Positions 1 through 10,300 of a stretch of 64,000 nucleotides of DNA are shown here, in pieces (within the stretch, counting starts at the first letter, position 1; each line of letters starts with the position of its first letter). The stretch is from Micromonospora radicis (GTDB lineage Bacteria; Actinomycetota; Actinomycetes; Mycobacteriales; Micromonosporaceae), in contig NZ_QXEC01000010.1 of assembly GCF_003583405.1 (NCBI RefSeq), positions 1 to 64,000 on the forward strand. The letters are read 5' to 3'. Both the position numbers and the translations under genes were made by a program. The notes under the pieces are model-generated. The model did not search any database, was not told the DNA's origin, and saw only the letters and a program-made list of their open reading frames with translations.

Positions 1-250
1 TCCCCGGGGCTGCCAGCCACGGCGCCAGCGCGGATCATCCAATGCTGTCTATCGATCACCGGCCCGCCGCACCCGACTTCGAGACACGACCTAGCTAGAC
101 CTTCGCTGCGCCCGCAGCCCCGCCCCGAGTTAGGACTTACTCGTCTAGGGGCCGGGACGACGGTGGGCTGACCGACCGCGCCGGCCATCGGGTCACGTTG
201 CGACCGGTCGCTGCGTCCACGCTCCGGCACCGCCCGCTCGACCCGGGTGG
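1..250. other. Left-edge intergenic stretch, no gene seen
   Basis: No convincing coding frame is visible. The stretch is less GC-rich than the genes around it and holds short interrupted repeats such as the cgagt/actcg pair near 124-141. It may carry the promoter of a gene beyond the left edge or the terminator of the minus-strand operon that ends at 251. Neither can be shown from the sequence. Confidence 0.4.
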
Positions 251-676
251 CTACCCGGCCGGCTCCGGCTGCCGGCCCACGCCACGCGCCACGGCGAGCA
301 GCACGTCGCCGTGGATCAGCTCCGGGTCGACCAGGACGTGCACGGCCACGCCCGGCTCGGCGAGCCGGAACGCCTGACCGTCACCCACCAGGCCCGCCCC
401 GTCGTCGTGCGGGAACTCGGCCAGCTGCCAACCGTCCGGATCCCGCTCGTGATAGCTGGCGAGGAAGGCGCGCAGCGCGTCGAGATCGCCCAGCCGCTCC
501 CCGCGCAGCACGTGCACCCGCAGGTCCACCCGGTAGCCGTCGGCCGTCTGCCGTTCCCAGACCCGGGTGGTGAACCGCACGTCCTCCCACTCGGTGGCGA
601 AGTCCGACACCTCCTCGCCGACCTCGTCGGGTACGACCGCGATGTGGAACCCGTCCAGCATCCCGCCGTCACGCAT
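251..676 (-). CDS. Hypothetical protein, 141 aa
   Basis: I do not recognise the family. The protein is acidic and soluble with no signal peptide or membrane segment. It has alternating strand/helix character, with WEDVRFTTRVWERQ and the YRVDLRVHVLRGERLGDLDAL stretch near residues 28-70 suggesting a small alpha/beta fold. The ATG at 676 has a good Shine-Dalgarno (GGGAGG, 5 nt away). It is the last gene of a minus-strand set beginning with the FtsK-like ATPase at 4594, and lies 16 nt after the small helical protein, so co-transcription is likely. A role tied to that ATPase is inferred from position only. Confidence 0.7.
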   Translation of the reverse strand: MRDGGMLDGFHIAVVPDEVGEEVSDFATEWEDVRFTTRVWERQTADGYRVDLRVHVLRGERLGDLDALRAFLASYHERDPDGWQLAEFPHDDGAGLVGDGQAFRLAEPGVAVHVLVDPELIHGDVLLAVARGVGRQPEPAG

Positions 677-692
677 TCCTGCCTCCCAGTGG

Positions 693-956
693 TCAGTTGC
701 CCAGGGCGCGTACCTTCGCGATGGTCTCCTGCACGTGCTGCCGGGCGGGCTCGCCGCCCTGCGCGGCCTGGGCGAGCGCCTGCCGGTACGAGTCGATCAT
801 GTTGATCAGCGGGCCGGCGGCGACGCCCTGCAACGCGCCCGCGACCAGTTGCCGCGCCTCGGCCGCGTCCTGAGCGGCAGCCGCCGTCTTCGCCTTGGCC
901 TCGTCCAACTTCTGCGCCGCCGCGGCCAGCCTGGCGATCATCTCCGCCGCACTCAC
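693..956 (-). CDS. Small helical protein, DUF6244-like (87 aa)
   Basis: An 87-aa Ala-rich, almost wholly helical protein. Residues 1-45 form an amphipathic heptad-like helix (EMIARLAAAAQKLDEAKAKT) and a second helix follows the GPLINMIDSYRQAL turn near residue 50. Size and two-helix layout recall WXG100 secretion substrates, but no WXG motif is present. It fits DUF6244, a family common in Micromonosporaceae with no known function as far as I recall. It starts with GTG after a GGGAGGGTGT ribosome site. It sits downstream of the FtsK/EccC-like ATPase and membrane protein, which makes a substrate or partner role plausible but unproven. Confidence 0.7.
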   Translation of the reverse strand: MSAAEMIARLAAAAQKLDEAKAKTAAAAQDAAEARQLVAGALQGVAAGPLINMIDSYRQALAQAAQGGEPARQHVQETIAKVRALGN

Positions 957-1041
957 ACACCCTCCCGAGGGCTCGAAGAGACGGATCTCGGCACGAAACC
1001 GTGCCGACCGGGGCCGGAACGTACCACGATCCGAAGTGGAT

Positions 1042-2007
1042 TCATCGCATCGTCCGGACCAGGATCAGGTATCCGCAGTAGGCCAGGGGAACGGCCAGGA
1101 AGCAGAGCAGGAAACCGAGCACCGGGTAGCGGGGTGGGGTGGCGGCACCGGCCGCGGGTCGGCCCCACCGACCGAGCACCAACCAGCCACCGATCAGCGA
1201 GACCGCGGGTAGGCCGGCGCACATCCAGGAGTAGAGGGTCCATCCGCTGACCACGCCGACCCCGGAGGCCAGCACCAGCACCAGCATGAGCAGCACCGAG
1301 GCGGCGGCGAAGCCGAGGTAGACGGTGACCGCCCGCGCCATCGGCGACCAGGTCGGCAGCAGCGCCGGCCGCTGGGCCAGCAGCTGCGCCTGCTGCGCGT
1401 ACCGGTCGGCCTCGTCGGCCCAGCGCCGGGCCAGCTCCAGCTCCGTGGCCGGGTCCACCTCGGCGGCCCGCTGCGCCGGCACCCCGGCCGCCGTCGCGCT
1501 CAGCGCCACCGGCAGTGCGCGGTCCGTCTCCCCCACACCCACCTGGGGGTACGCCCCGAGCACCGGCCGCCCCGGCGCGGCGGCTGCGCCGCCGTCCGAC
1601 CCCGTTCCCGGTACCGCGGTGCCGCCCGCACCGGCCATCCCGGACGTACCACCCACCGCGCCGGGCGCACCCACCGGACCGGGCGGAGCGGGCGCATCCG
1701 ACGCACCGGGCGCACCGGCAGTACCTGGCCCGCCCGCCGCATGGTGCGCGGGCACACCCGGCGGGGCGGAGACCGGCACACCCGGCGGGGCGGAGACCGG
1801 CGCGTCGGTGGGTGGCGCCGTGGCGCCGATGGTCCGGCCGAGGTGGTCGAGGCGTTGGCCCTGGGCGAGCAGGCGCCGGTCCAGGTACTCCACGGTGCTG
1901 CCGAGATCCCGACGGCGGTCGGCCTCGGCGGCGGCGCCCTGCTCGTCAGCGCGCTGCTGGGCAGCCAGGTGCCGGGCCAGCGCGGCGTACTCGTCGAAGG
2001 TGGACAC
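1042..2007 (-). CDS. Membrane protein with Pro/Gly/Ala-rich linker
   Basis: A 321-aa protein in three parts. Residues 1-60 are a charged helical N-terminus (EYAALARHLAAQQRADEQ). Residues 63-150 are a low-complexity Pro/Gly/Ala linker containing a repeated VSAPPGVP. The C-terminal third, after a second charged helix (LELARRWADEADRYAQQAQL), has three to four hydrophobic segments near residues 225-315. The GTG start lies 1 nt past the stop of the ATPase gene, with AGGAG inside that gene's end, so translation is probably coupled. Membrane anchor plus cytoplasmic helices would suit a docking subunit for the ATPase. That is inference, and I know no named family for it. Confidence 0.75.
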   Translation of the reverse strand: MSTFDEYAALARHLAAQQRADEQGAAAEADRRRDLGSTVEYLDRRLLAQGQRLDHLGRTIGATAPPTDAPVSAPPGVPVSAPPGVPAHHAAGGPGTAGAPGASDAPAPPGPVGAPGAVGGTSGMAGAGGTAVPGTGSDGGAAAAPGRPVLGAYPQVGVGETDRALPVALSATAAGVPAQRAAEVDPATELELARRWADEADRYAQQAQLLAQRPALLPTWSPMARAVTVYLGFAAASVLLMLVLVLASGVGVVSGWTLYSWMCAGLPAVSLIGGWLVLGRWGRPAAGAATPPRYPVLGFLLCFLAVPLAYCGYLILVRTMR

Positions 2008-2008
2008 G

Positions 2009-4594
2009 TCACTCCTGCCCGTCGGTGCCGTGCTCGTCGCGCGCGAACGGCACGATCAACCGGACCCGTTGGTCGTGCCGGTCCACCAGCAACGCCCGGT
2101 CGGCCCGAGGGGTGTACGCGAGATCGTGCACCCCGAGGTGCAGGCCCAGGTCGGCACCGGGCACGTTCAGCGCGACCAGGCAGGCGACGTCGTCGCGGTT
2201 CTGGGTACCGCCGAGGTCGTCGGCGAGCCGGCGCAGCCCACGCCACCAGCCGAGCAGGTGCACCCCGTGACCCGGGCCCTGGCGCAGCAGGGTACGCAGG
2301 TCGTCGTGGCCGGAGCGGAAGGTGGCCGGATCGGTCTCGGCGAGCAGCCCGGCGGCGGCGTCCATCCCGAAGACCACCAGGTAGCTACGGTCCGGTGTCG
2401 AGCCGGGCGACCGACCCGCGGGCCCGTCGTCCACGGGTGGACCGGCGGACCCGGGTGCGGTGCTGGCGAGGGTGCCGATGTGGGCGCGTACCCCGGCGGT
2501 GTCGAGGCGTTCGACCCGGTGCCCGGCGGCGGTCAACGCGGCGAGGGTGTCGTCGGCGGCCGAGTCGGCGGCGGCGACCAGCGGGGCGAGCAGGAACGTC
2601 ACCTCGCCGGGGGCGTGTTGCCGGGCCAGGCTCAGGGTGGCGGCGCGCAGCACCTCCGCGCCGGTGGGCGAGGTGCCCACCACGGCCAGGTGCCGGCCGG
2701 GGGCGGTGTCCATGATGAACAGGGCGGTGGTGCCGTCCACGTCGACGGTCCGGCCGACCAGGGCCAGCGGGCGCCGGCCGCCGGGGCGCAGGCCGGTGAA
2801 GGTGGCGTCGTCCTCGACCCGGGCAGTCTCGTAGCCCCGGAACACCGACGGTGGCCGGGCACCGGCCGGGCGGGCCTGCCACAGCTCGTGGCGCAGGCGG
2901 GTCAGTTCGCCGGCGGCGGCGTACGCGTCGGGGAAGCGGACCAGCGTGTTCGCCCCGGGTGCACCGGCGGCGGTGTTGAGCACCGCCGAGCCGACCGGCA
3001 GGGTGGCCGCGGCGTCGTTGAGCGGGTCGAGCACTCCCCCGCCACCGGGCAGCGCCACCCGCAGGGCGAACTGCCCGAAGACCGCCTCGGCCCGACCGTA
3101 GAGCGCCTCGATGCCCGTGGTGCTCTGGCTGGCCAACACCAGGTGTACGCCGTACGAGCGGCCCTTGCGGGCCAACTCCTCCAGCAGGTTCACCGATTCC
3201 CGGGCGATCGGGTCGTTGCCGGCGAGCAGCACCTGGAACTCGTCGACCACGGCGACGATCCGCGGCACGGCGGTGTCGGCGGGCAGGTCGGCGAGCTTGG
3301 TGACGCCGTGCCGTTTCAACACGGTGGCCCGGCGGTGCAGTTCACGGCGCAACTCGCGGAGCACGGCCACGCCGTACTCGCGGTCGCTCTCGATGCCGAC
3401 CGCACGGGCGTGCGGCAGCCAGGACGGGTCACGTCCGGTGGGGACGAACTCGGTGAAGCTCACCCCCTCCTTGAAGTCGAGCAGGTACAGCTGCAACTCG
3501 GTGGGCGGGTAACGGACCGCCAGTCCGTAGAGGACGTCGAGCAGGAACACGGTCTTGCCGGCGCCGGTGCGCCCGCCGACCAGCCAGTGCGGGGTGGCGT
3601 CGTCGAAGGAGACGGTGCACGGTTCCCGGCCGGCCCGGCCCACCACGGTGCGCAGCCCGGCGCGGGCCGAGCCGGCCCACCGCCGCGGCGGCAGCAGGTC
3701 GGCGAAGTCGACGCCCGCGCCCCGACGGGCGGCCTCGCCGAGGTGGGTGGCGAGGGCGGCGACCGAGGCCGGTGGTGGGTCGCCGTCGAGGATCACCGGG
3801 GCGGCCAGGCCGCTGCCGTCGGCGCTGAACGGGGCGTCGGGCGGGTCGCCGACCCGCGCGTACCGGTCGGTCATCCGCAGTGGGGTGGTGCCGCCCAGCG
3901 GCGGTGCCGCCTCGCCCGGTCCGGCGGCCGGCCAGCCGGCGAGCAGGACGCAGACGGCGGCGGCCGGGCCGGCGTGGGTGAGCGCGGCCAGCCGGGCGGC
4001 CTCCCGCGGTGAGGGTACCGACGCGGCGACGAGCACCAGCAGGTCCTGGTCGGGCCGGTCGGCCTGGCGGGCCTGCCGGGCGTGCCGTTCCGCGGCGTCG
4101 AGCAGCGCGGCGACCTCCGCGTCGCTGGTGGCGGGTGCCTCGATGACGCCGGCGTCGAGCAGCGGCCGCAGTGGACCGAAGGTCGCGCCGAGAGCGGCGC
4201 TGTCCAGTCCAGCCACCCGGACACCGCCGGGCACGGCGGTGGCCAGCAGCCGCAGTACGAGCGCACGCAACAGCCCGGCCACGGCCGGGTTCCGGGCGTC
4301 GGCGTCGACGGCCAGGTGATGACCGGCTCCGAGCGGCACCAGCACGGGGAAGCCGCCCCCGGCGGTGACCGCCTCGCCGAGGCGTACCGGCACCGGCCGG
4401 CGGGTCAGCGGCGTGCCGGGGGTGGGGGTGGCCAGGGCGGTGCCGACCCGGTGTAGCCGGGCCAGCAGGTCGGGGTCGGCCGCCGGGGTGGACGGTGCGG
4501 GCGCCCGCAGCGCGTCCCGGGCGGCGTCGAGGTGGGTCCGGGCGGCTCGGTGGGCGGCGATCGCCTGTCCGTACGCGGCCGTGAGCCTGCCCAA
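2009..4594 (-). CDS. FtsK/SpoIIIE (EccC-like) ATPase
   Basis: A large soluble ATPase of the FtsK/SpoIIIE/EccC class. Residue numbers are for the longer frame starting GTG at 4660. One central domain is intact: Walker A GGRTGAGKT near 362-370, Walker B IVAVVDEF near 469-476 and the LASQST segment near 511. Flanking segments look like degenerate ATPase modules: GAGHHLAVD near 111, and VVGTSPTGAEV near 662 where the P-loop Lys is lost. No N-terminal membrane segments or C-terminal gamma DNA-reading domain are seen, unlike chromosomal FtsK. The TTG at 4594 has GGAGGGG 6 nt upstream and a TAGGGT -10-like box lies 5' near 4634-4639, so I prefer it over 4660. It leads an operon with a membrane protein and a small helical protein. 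Confidence 0.8.
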   Translation of the reverse strand: MGRLTAAYGQAIAAHRAARTHLDAARDALRAPAPSTPAADPDLLARLHRVGTALATPTPGTPLTRRPVPVRLGEAVTAGGGFPVLVPLGAGHHLAVDADARNPAVAGLLRALVLRLLATAVPGGVRVAGLDSAALGATFGPLRPLLDAGVIEAPATSDAEVAALLDAAERHARQARQADRPDQDLLVLVAASVPSPREAARLAALTHAGPAAAVCVLLAGWPAAGPGEAAPPLGGTTPLRMTDRYARVGDPPDAPFSADGSGLAAPVILDGDPPPASVAALATHLGEAARRGAGVDFADLLPPRRWAGSARAGLRTVVGRAGREPCTVSFDDATPHWLVGGRTGAGKTVFLLDVLYGLAVRYPPTELQLYLLDFKEGVSFTEFVPTGRDPSWLPHARAVGIESDREYGVAVLRELRRELHRRATVLKRHGVTKLADLPADTAVPRIVAVVDEFQVLLAGNDPIARESVNLLEELARKGRSYGVHLVLASQSTTGIEALYGRAEAVFGQFALRVALPGGGGVLDPLNDAAATLPVGSAVLNTAAGAPGANTLVRFPDAYAAAGELTRLRHELWQARPAGARPPSVFRGYETARVEDDATFTGLRPGGRRPLALVGRTVDVDGTTALFIMDTAPGRHLAVVGTSPTGAEVLRAATLSLARQHAPGEVTFLLAPLVAAADSAADDTLAALTAAGHRVERLDTAGVRAHIGTLASTAPGSAGPPVDDGPAGRSPGSTPDRSYLVVFGMDAAAGLLAETDPATFRSGHDDLRTLLRQGPGHGVHLLGWWRGLRRLADDLGGTQNRDDVACLVALNVPGADLGLHLGVHDLAYTPRADRALLVDRHDQRVRLIVPFARDEHGTDGQE

Positions 4595-4680
4595 CCTCTG
4601 CCCCTCCGCCGAGCGTCGTCTGGTCGGTGAAACCCTAACGGACCGCGGCCGGGCGGGCACGTGTCCGACGCGGGACGTGT

Positions 4681-4790
4681 CGGCCGGCGGCGCGGCGCGG
4701 CGCCCCGCGGTGCGACGCGGCGCGGTGCGGCGCGGCGCGGCGCCCCGCGGTGCGGCGGTGCGGCGCGGTGCGGTGCGGGCACAGTGGAGG
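4681..4790. repeat. Low-complexity GC tract (GCGGC/GCGGT)
   Basis: About 110 nt made of imperfect repeats of gcggcgcgg, gcggtgcgg and cgccccgcgg. Open frames across it are compositional artefacts. It lies between the promoter end of the ATPase operon and the 3' end of the SGNH hydrolase gene. It could fold stably and act as a terminator for the hydrolase transcript. I see no specific protein-binding motif. Confidence 0.6.
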
Positions 4791-4844
4791 GCCGGCGGCG
4801 GCCGGTGGCACGCGGGTGCGTACCACCGACCGGTGCGGCTCGGC

Positions 4845-5645
4845 TCAGCCGGTCACCGCGTTCAGCGCCGGCAGGAAACCGTGGCGGTAGCCGTCGGCGT
4901 TCGGGTGGTACGCCTCGATGACGCCGGTGACGTCGCGGATCCACGGCTGGGCACCACAGACGCCGTGGCCGGCGAAGGTGGGTCGGGTGTCGGCGAAGGT
5001 GGCACCGGCCGCCGCCGCCCGCTCGGCGGTCACCTCGGCGAGCACGTCGGCGGCCTCGTTGAGGATGGTTCGCTTGTAGCTGCTCATCGCGAGCAGGCCG
5101 CACGAGCCGGTCTCGAACAGCCTCGGGTAGCCGAGCACGATCAGCCGGGCGTTCGGCGCCCGGTCCCGGATCGCGGCGTAGGTGCGGTCGAGGCGGGTCG
5201 GCAGCGTACCGGTGGCAAAGCTCTTCGCCTGGTTGACCGCGTTGGTGCAGGTGGAGGTGCTGCCGAACCGGCAACTGGTCATCACGTCGGCGAAACCGGC
5301 GTCGTTGCCGCCGATGGTGATGGTGACCAGGGTGGTGGTGGCGCTGAGCGAGCCGAGCTGGTTGTCGAGCACGTCGGCGGTGACGGCGCCGCCGCAGGCG
5401 GGGAAGCGGAAGCTGGCCACGCCGTTGGCGGCGGCCCACAGTGGGGCGTACGACTTCTGGCTGCGCAGGCAGGTGGACAGGTCGTACGGGCCGGCGCCGA
5501 CGCCGGAGGAGTACGAGTCCCCGAGGGCGACGTAGTGGATGGGGGCGGCGGCCTGGGCGGCGCCGGGTGCGACCAGCGCACCGAGGGTGGCGGTGGCGAG
5601 GGCGACCAGCGCGGCCAGGGCACGGGCCAGCGGACGGTGGGGCAT
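4845..5645 (-). CDS. Secreted SGNH/GDSL-family hydrolase
   Basis: A 266-aa exported esterase/lipase-type hydrolase. Residues 1-32 are a Sec signal peptide (MPHRPLAR, a hydrophobic core, then an AQA-type cleavage site). The SGNH blocks are intact: GDSYSSG (42-48, catalytic Ser), GGND (112-115) and YHPN near residue 246 (catalytic His), preceded by DTRPTF. Several Cys may form disulphides, as in Streptomyces secreted lipases of this family. I chose the ATG at 5645 because GGAGGT lies 5 nt upstream and the signal peptide then begins normally; the frame stays open to 5699. The substrate cannot be told. It appears monocistronic with its own promoter. Confidence 0.9.
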   Translation of the reverse strand: MPHRPLARALAALVALATATLGALVAPGAAQAAAPIHYVALGDSYSSGVGAGPYDLSTCLRSQKSYAPLWAAANGVASFRFPACGGAVTADVLDNQLGSLSATTTLVTITIGGNDAGFADVMTSCRFGSTSTCTNAVNQAKSFATGTLPTRLDRTYAAIRDRAPNARLIVLGYPRLFETGSCGLLAMSSYKRTILNEAADVLAEVTAERAAAAGATFADTRPTFAGHGVCGAQPWIRDVTGVIEAYHPNADGYRHGFLPALNAVTG

Positions 5646-5718
5646 GGCGGACCTCCACAGAGGGTGGTGGTGGAGCCCGAGAACCGCGCGCGTGGCCAAG
5701 GGTTGTTACTGGGCGGTA

Positions 5719-5747
5719 ATGCTATCGAAACGCGCCGATGAAGTGAA
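5719..5747 (-). promoter_or_regulatory. Predicted housekeeping promoter of SGNH hydrolase
   Basis: On the minus strand a TTCACT -35-like box and a TAGCAT -10 box are spaced by exactly 17 bp, about 75 nt upstream of the hydrolase ATG. This matches the usual TTGACN-N17-TANNNT pattern of the main actinobacterial sigma factor. It lies between the gltD terminator hairpin and the hydrolase, in line with separate transcription. Confidence 0.5.
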
Positions 5748-5765
5748 TACCCCGAGGTGCACCAA

Positions 5766-5803
5766 CGACGTACGCCCGGTCGCTGTCGACCGGGCGTACG
5801 TCG
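5766..5803 (-). terminator. Hairpin terminator after gltD
   Basis: A perfect 16-bp inverted repeat (5766-5781 with 5788-5803) enclosing a 6-nt loop, about 50 nt past the gltD stop. There is no T-tract, which is usual for GC-rich actinobacterial terminators. It separates the gltBD transcript from the hydrolase gene. Confidence 0.75.
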
Positions 5804-5854
5804 GGTGGACAAGGTGCCCCTGCTGGGCACGAGGGCGTCCGGAGGGTTCCTTCC

Positions 5855-7351
5855 TCACACCGCCAGCGGGCGGGTGGCGGGGTGTACGGGGGCCGGCAGG
5901 GCGCCGGTGCCGCCGAGGTAGGTGTGGATCGCCGCGGCCGCCGCCCGGCCCTCGGCGATCGCCCAGACGATCAACGAGGCCCCCCGGTGCATGTCGCCGG
6001 CCACGAAGACCCCGTCGGCGGCCTGCCAGTCCGGCCCGGCGTCGATCGCGCTGCGGGCGTTGCGGGCCACCCCGAGCTGGGTCAGCAGCGGCTGTTCCTC
6101 GGTGCCCTCGAAGCCGATCGCCAGCAGCACCAGGTCGGCGGGCAGTTCCCGTTCGGTGCCCGGCACGACGGTGAGGATGCGCTGCCCGTCGCGCTTCTCG
6201 ACGGTCACCTCGGCGATCCGGACCGCCCGGACCGCGCCGGTGCCGTCGTCGACGAACTCCTGCACCGCCACCGCGAAGACCCGCTCACCGCCCTCCTCGT
6301 GGGCCGCGTACTCGCGCAGGATCCACGGCCAGGTCGGCCACGGGTCGCGGGCCTCGTCCCGGCCCCGCGGCGGGCGCGGGTAGAGGTCCAGCTGGTGTAC
6401 GCCGGCCGCGCCCTGCCGGTGGGCCACCCCGAGGCAGTCCGCCGCGGTGTCCCCGCCGCCGATGATGACCACGTGCTTGCCGGCCGCGTCGATCGGCGTA
6501 CCGTCGGCGAGGGTGGCCAGCGCGGGGCGACCCGCGCCGGCCGCGGCGACCACCCGGTTCGCGGCGACCAGGTGCGCCATCGCCTGGTGCACCCCGCGCA
6601 GCTGCCGGCCCGGGGTGTCGGTGTCGCGGCCCTGCAACGCCCCGCAGGCCAGCAGCACCGCGTCGTGCCGCGCCCGCAGCTGCTCGGCGGTGACGTCGAC
6701 CCCGACGTCCACCCCGGTACGGAACTCCACGCCCTCGGCGGCGAGCTGCGCCAGCCGAGCGTCGATGTGCCGCTTCTCCAGCTTGAAGTCGGGGATGCCG
6801 TACCGCATCAGGCCGCCGAGCGCGTCGTCGCGCTCGTACACCGTGACGGCGTGCCCGGCCCGGGCCAGTTGCTGCGCGGCGGCGAGCCCGGCCGGCCCGG
6901 AGCCGACCACGGCGACCGACCGGCCCGACGGTGGCGGCACCGGGCGCGGCGTCAGCCCCCGGGCCGCGGCCGCGTCGGCGATCTCCACCTCGACCTGCTT
7001 GATGGTCACCGGGTCGCCACCGGCGATGCCGAGGACGCAGGCGGCCTCGCAGGGTGCCGGACAGAGCCGGCCGGTGAACTCGGGAAAGTTGTTGGTGGCG
7101 TGCAGCGACTCCACCGCCGCGTCCCAGTTGCCGGTGCGGACCAGGTCGTTCCAGTCCGGGATGCGGTTGCCCAACGGGCAACCGTCGTGGCAGAACGGGA
7201 TGCCGCAGTCCATGCAGCGGGTGGCCTGCTCGCGGATCAGCTCCTCGCCGGCCGGCGGGTAGACCTCCCGCCAGTCGCTGATCCGCACGGGCACCGGCCG
7301 GCGCGCCGGCAACTGCCGGGGATAGCGCAGGAAACCGTTCGGGTCAGGCAC
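5855..7351 (-). CDS. gltD: Glutamate synthase small subunit GltD
   Basis: The 498-aa beta subunit of NADPH-dependent glutamate synthase. It passes electrons from NADPH through FAD and Fe-S clusters to the large subunit. The N-terminus carries the Cys-rich cluster region ([20 protein letters not shown], about residues 42-61). An FAD-binding [14 protein letters not shown] near 149 and an NADPH-binding [14 protein letters not shown] near 290 follow, with the [14 protein letters not shown] motif between. Length is normal. The GTG start overlaps the gltB stop by 8 nt and has GGAGGTGG upstream, so the pair is translationally coupled. It works in the cytoplasm as a GltBD complex supplying glutamate. 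Confidence 0.97.
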   Translation of the reverse strand: MPDPNGFLRYPRQLPARRPVPVRISDWREVYPPAGEELIREQATRCMDCGIPFCHDGCPLGNRIPDWNDLVRTGNWDAAVESLHATNNFPEFTGRLCPAPCEAACVLGIAGGDPVTIKQVEVEIADAAAARGLTPRPVPPPSGRSVAVVGSGPAGLAAAQQLARAGHAVTVYERDDALGGLMRYGIPDFKLEKRHIDARLAQLAAEGVEFRTGVDVGVDVTAEQLRARHDAVLLACGALQGRDTDTPGRQLRGVHQAMAHLVAANRVVAAAGAGRPALATLADGTPIDAAGKHVVIIGGGDTAADCLGVAHRQGAAGVHQLDLYPRPPRGRDEARDPWPTWPWILREYAAHEEGGERVFAVAVQEFVDDGTGAVRAVRIAEVTVEKRDGQRILTVVPGTERELPADLVLLAIGFEGTEEQPLLTQLGVARNARSAIDAGPDWQAADGVFVAGDMHRGASLIVWAIAEGRAAAAAIHTYLGGTGALPAPVHPATRPLAV

Positions 7352-10300
7352 GAGCCACCTCCTGGGCGATCACCCGCGTTGCGGGCGGGACCGGCAGCGA
7401 CGCGTCGGAGGGCGCCGGCTGCGGTTGCTGCGCGGCCGGCACCGCGAGGGCGCTCATCACCGCGTCGTCGACGTCCTGGCCGGCGGCTTCGGCGGCCCGC
7501 ATGATCTCCATGACCCGGCGGTAGTCCCGGGGTACCACGGCGGTGAACTCCTCGACCGCCTCCGGCCAGCGCTTGAGCAGCGCCTCGGCGACCGCCGAGT
7601 CGGTCTCGGCGAAGTGCCGCTGCACCAACTCGTGCAGCCGGACCCGCTCCTGCTCACTGGGCGCGGAGAGGTCGACCAGCTCGGAGTTGACCCGGCGGCG
7701 GTCCAGGTTCCAGACGAAGGCGGTGCCACCGGACATGCCGGCGGCGAAGTTACGCCCGGTCGGACCGAGCACCACCACCGTGCCGCCGGTCATGTACTCG
7801 CAGCCGTGGTCGCCGACGCCCTCGACGACGGCCGAAGCGCCGGAGTTGCGAACCGCGAACCGCTCCCCCACCCGGCCACGCAGGAAGACCTCGCCGGAGG
7901 TGGCGCCGTACAGGATGGTGTTGCCGGCGATGATCTGGTCCTCGGCGCGGCCACCCGCGGCGGCGTCGGTGGCGACGAACGGCGCCACCGCGTGCGGCCG
8001 GACGACCAGCCGGCCGCCGGAGAGCCCCTTGCCGACGTAGTCGTTCGCGTCGCCGTACAGCCGCAGGGTGACCCCGCGCGGCAGGAAGGCACCGAAGGAC
8101 TGCCCGGCCGTGCCGCGCAGGGTGAACTCGACGGTGTCGGTGGGCAACCCGGCGCCGCCGTGCCGACGGGTGACCTCGCCGCCGAGCATCGCGCCGACGC
8201 TGCGGTGCTCGTTGCGGATCGCCACCTCGGCCCGTACCGGAGTGACCTGCCCATCGTCACCCGCACCGCGCAGCGCCGGCTGCGCCAGCGCGATCAGCTC
8301 GTTGTCCAGGGCCAGCTCCAGGCCGTGGTCCTGGGCACGGACGCCCCGACGGGCCGCGCCCGCCGGCAGTTCCGGCAGGTGCAGCACCCGGTGCAGGTCG
8401 AGCCCACCGGCCTTCCAGTGCTCGATCGCCGGTGCGACGTCGAGCAGTTCGGTGCGGCCGATCGCCTCGTCGATGCTGCGCAGGCCCAGCTCGGCCAGGT
8501 AGCCGCGGATCTCCTCGGCGAGGAAGAGGAAGAAGTTCTCCACGAACTCCGGCTTGCCGGTGTACCGCTCCCGCAGCACCGGGTTCTGGGTGGCGATGCC
8601 GACCGGACAGGTGTCCAGGTGGCAGACGCGCATCATGATGCAGCCGGAGACGATCAGCGGTGCGGTGGCGAAGCCGAACTCCTCGGCGCCGAGCAGCGCC
8701 GCGACCACCACGTCGCGGCCGGTCTTGAGCTGGCCGTCGACCTGCACGGTGACCCGGTCGCGCAGCTTGTTGAGCAGCAGCGTCTGCTGCGCCTCGGCCA
8801 GGCCCAGCTCCCAGGGGGTGCCGGCGTGCTTGAGCGAGTTCAGCGGGGAGGCGCCGGTGCCGCCGTCGTGCCCGGAGATCAGGATGACGTCGGCCTTGAG
8901 CTTGGCCACCCCGGCGGCGACGGTGCCGACGCCGACCTCGCTGACCAGCTTGACGTGCACCCGGGCGGCCGGGTTGACGCACTTGAGGTCGTGCACCAGC
9001 TGGGCGAGATCCTCGATGGAGTAGATGTCGTGGTGCGGCGGCGGCGAGATCAGGCCGACGCCGGGGGTGGCGTGCCGGGTCCGGGCGATCCACGGCCACA
9101 CCTTGTTACCGGGCAGCTGCCCGCCCTCGCCGGGCTTGGCCCCCTGCGCCATCTTGATCTGCAGGTCGTCGGCGTTGACCAGGTACTCGCTGGTCACCCC
9201 GAACCGGCCGCTGGCGATCTGCTTGACCGACGAGCGGCGTTCCGGGTCGTGCAGCCGGTCGACGTCCTCGCCGCCCTCACCGGTGTTGGACTTGCCGCCG
9301 AGCCGGTTCATCGCGATCGCCAGGGTCTCGTGCGACTCTGCCGAGATCGACCCGTACGACATGGCACCGGTGGCGAACCGCTTGACGATCTCGCTGGCCG
9401 GCTCGACCTCCTCGATCGGCACCGGCGGCAGCTCGCCGGTACGCAGCCGGAACAGCCCGCGCAGCGCACCGGCCCGGGCGGCCAGGTCGTCGACCTTGGC
9501 GGTGTAGGTGCGGAACACGTCGTACTGGCGGCTGCGGGTGGCGTGCTGGAGCAGGAAGACCGTCTCCGGGTTGAACAGGTGCAGCTCGCCCTCGCGGCGC
9601 CACTGGTACTCGCCGCCGACGGGCAGCCGGTCGCTGGCGGTGGCGCCGGGCGCTGGCCAGGCGAGCGCGTGCCGGGCGGCCACCTCGGCGTGGATGCCGT
9701 CGAGGCCGACGCCGCTGATCGTGCTCGGCGTGCCCCGGAAGTACCGCTCGACCAGGCGGGTGTGCAGCCCGACCGCCTCGAAGACCTGCGCACCGCAGTA
9801 CGACGACACGGTCGAGATGCCCATCTTGGACATGATCTTCAGGACGCCCTTGCCGAGCGCCTTGACGTAGTTGCGGATGGCCGCCCGCGGCTCGACGCCG
9901 GTCAACGCACCGGTGGAGATCATGTCCTCCACCGACTCGAAGGCCAGGTACGGGTTGACCGCCGCCGCGCCGTAGCCGATCAGCACCGCCGCGTGGTGCA
10001 CCTCGCGGCAGTCACCGGACTCGACGATCAACGCCACCTGGGTACGGGTCTGCTCGCGGACCAGGTGCTGGTGCACCGCCGCGGTGAGCAGCAGCGACGG
10101 GATCGGGGCCAGGTCGGCGTTGGAGTCCCGGTCGGAGAGGACCAGGATCCGTACGCCGTCCTCGATCGCCTCGGAGACGTGCCGGCAGATCTCGGTCAGC
10201 CGCGCCTTGATCCCGGCGCCGCCGTCACGGATCCGGTAGAGCCCGGAGACCCGGACCGCCTTGAAGCCGGGCAGGTCGCCGTCCTCGTCGATGCTGAGGA

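Noticed and set aside
316..960. 214-codon minus-strand frame overlapping the first two genes
   Set aside because: It overlaps two better-supported genes in another frame and is Arg/Gly-rich without motifs.
1325..4012. Long plus-strand frame of about 895 codons
   Set aside because: It is antisense to the ATPase and membrane-protein genes. It lacks domains and has the low-complexity Gly/Arg/Ala composition typical of shadow frames in GC-rich DNA.
4661..4844. Several open frames in the GC tract
   Set aside because: The tract is a low-complexity repeat open in many frames. None has a ribosome site or meaningful composition.
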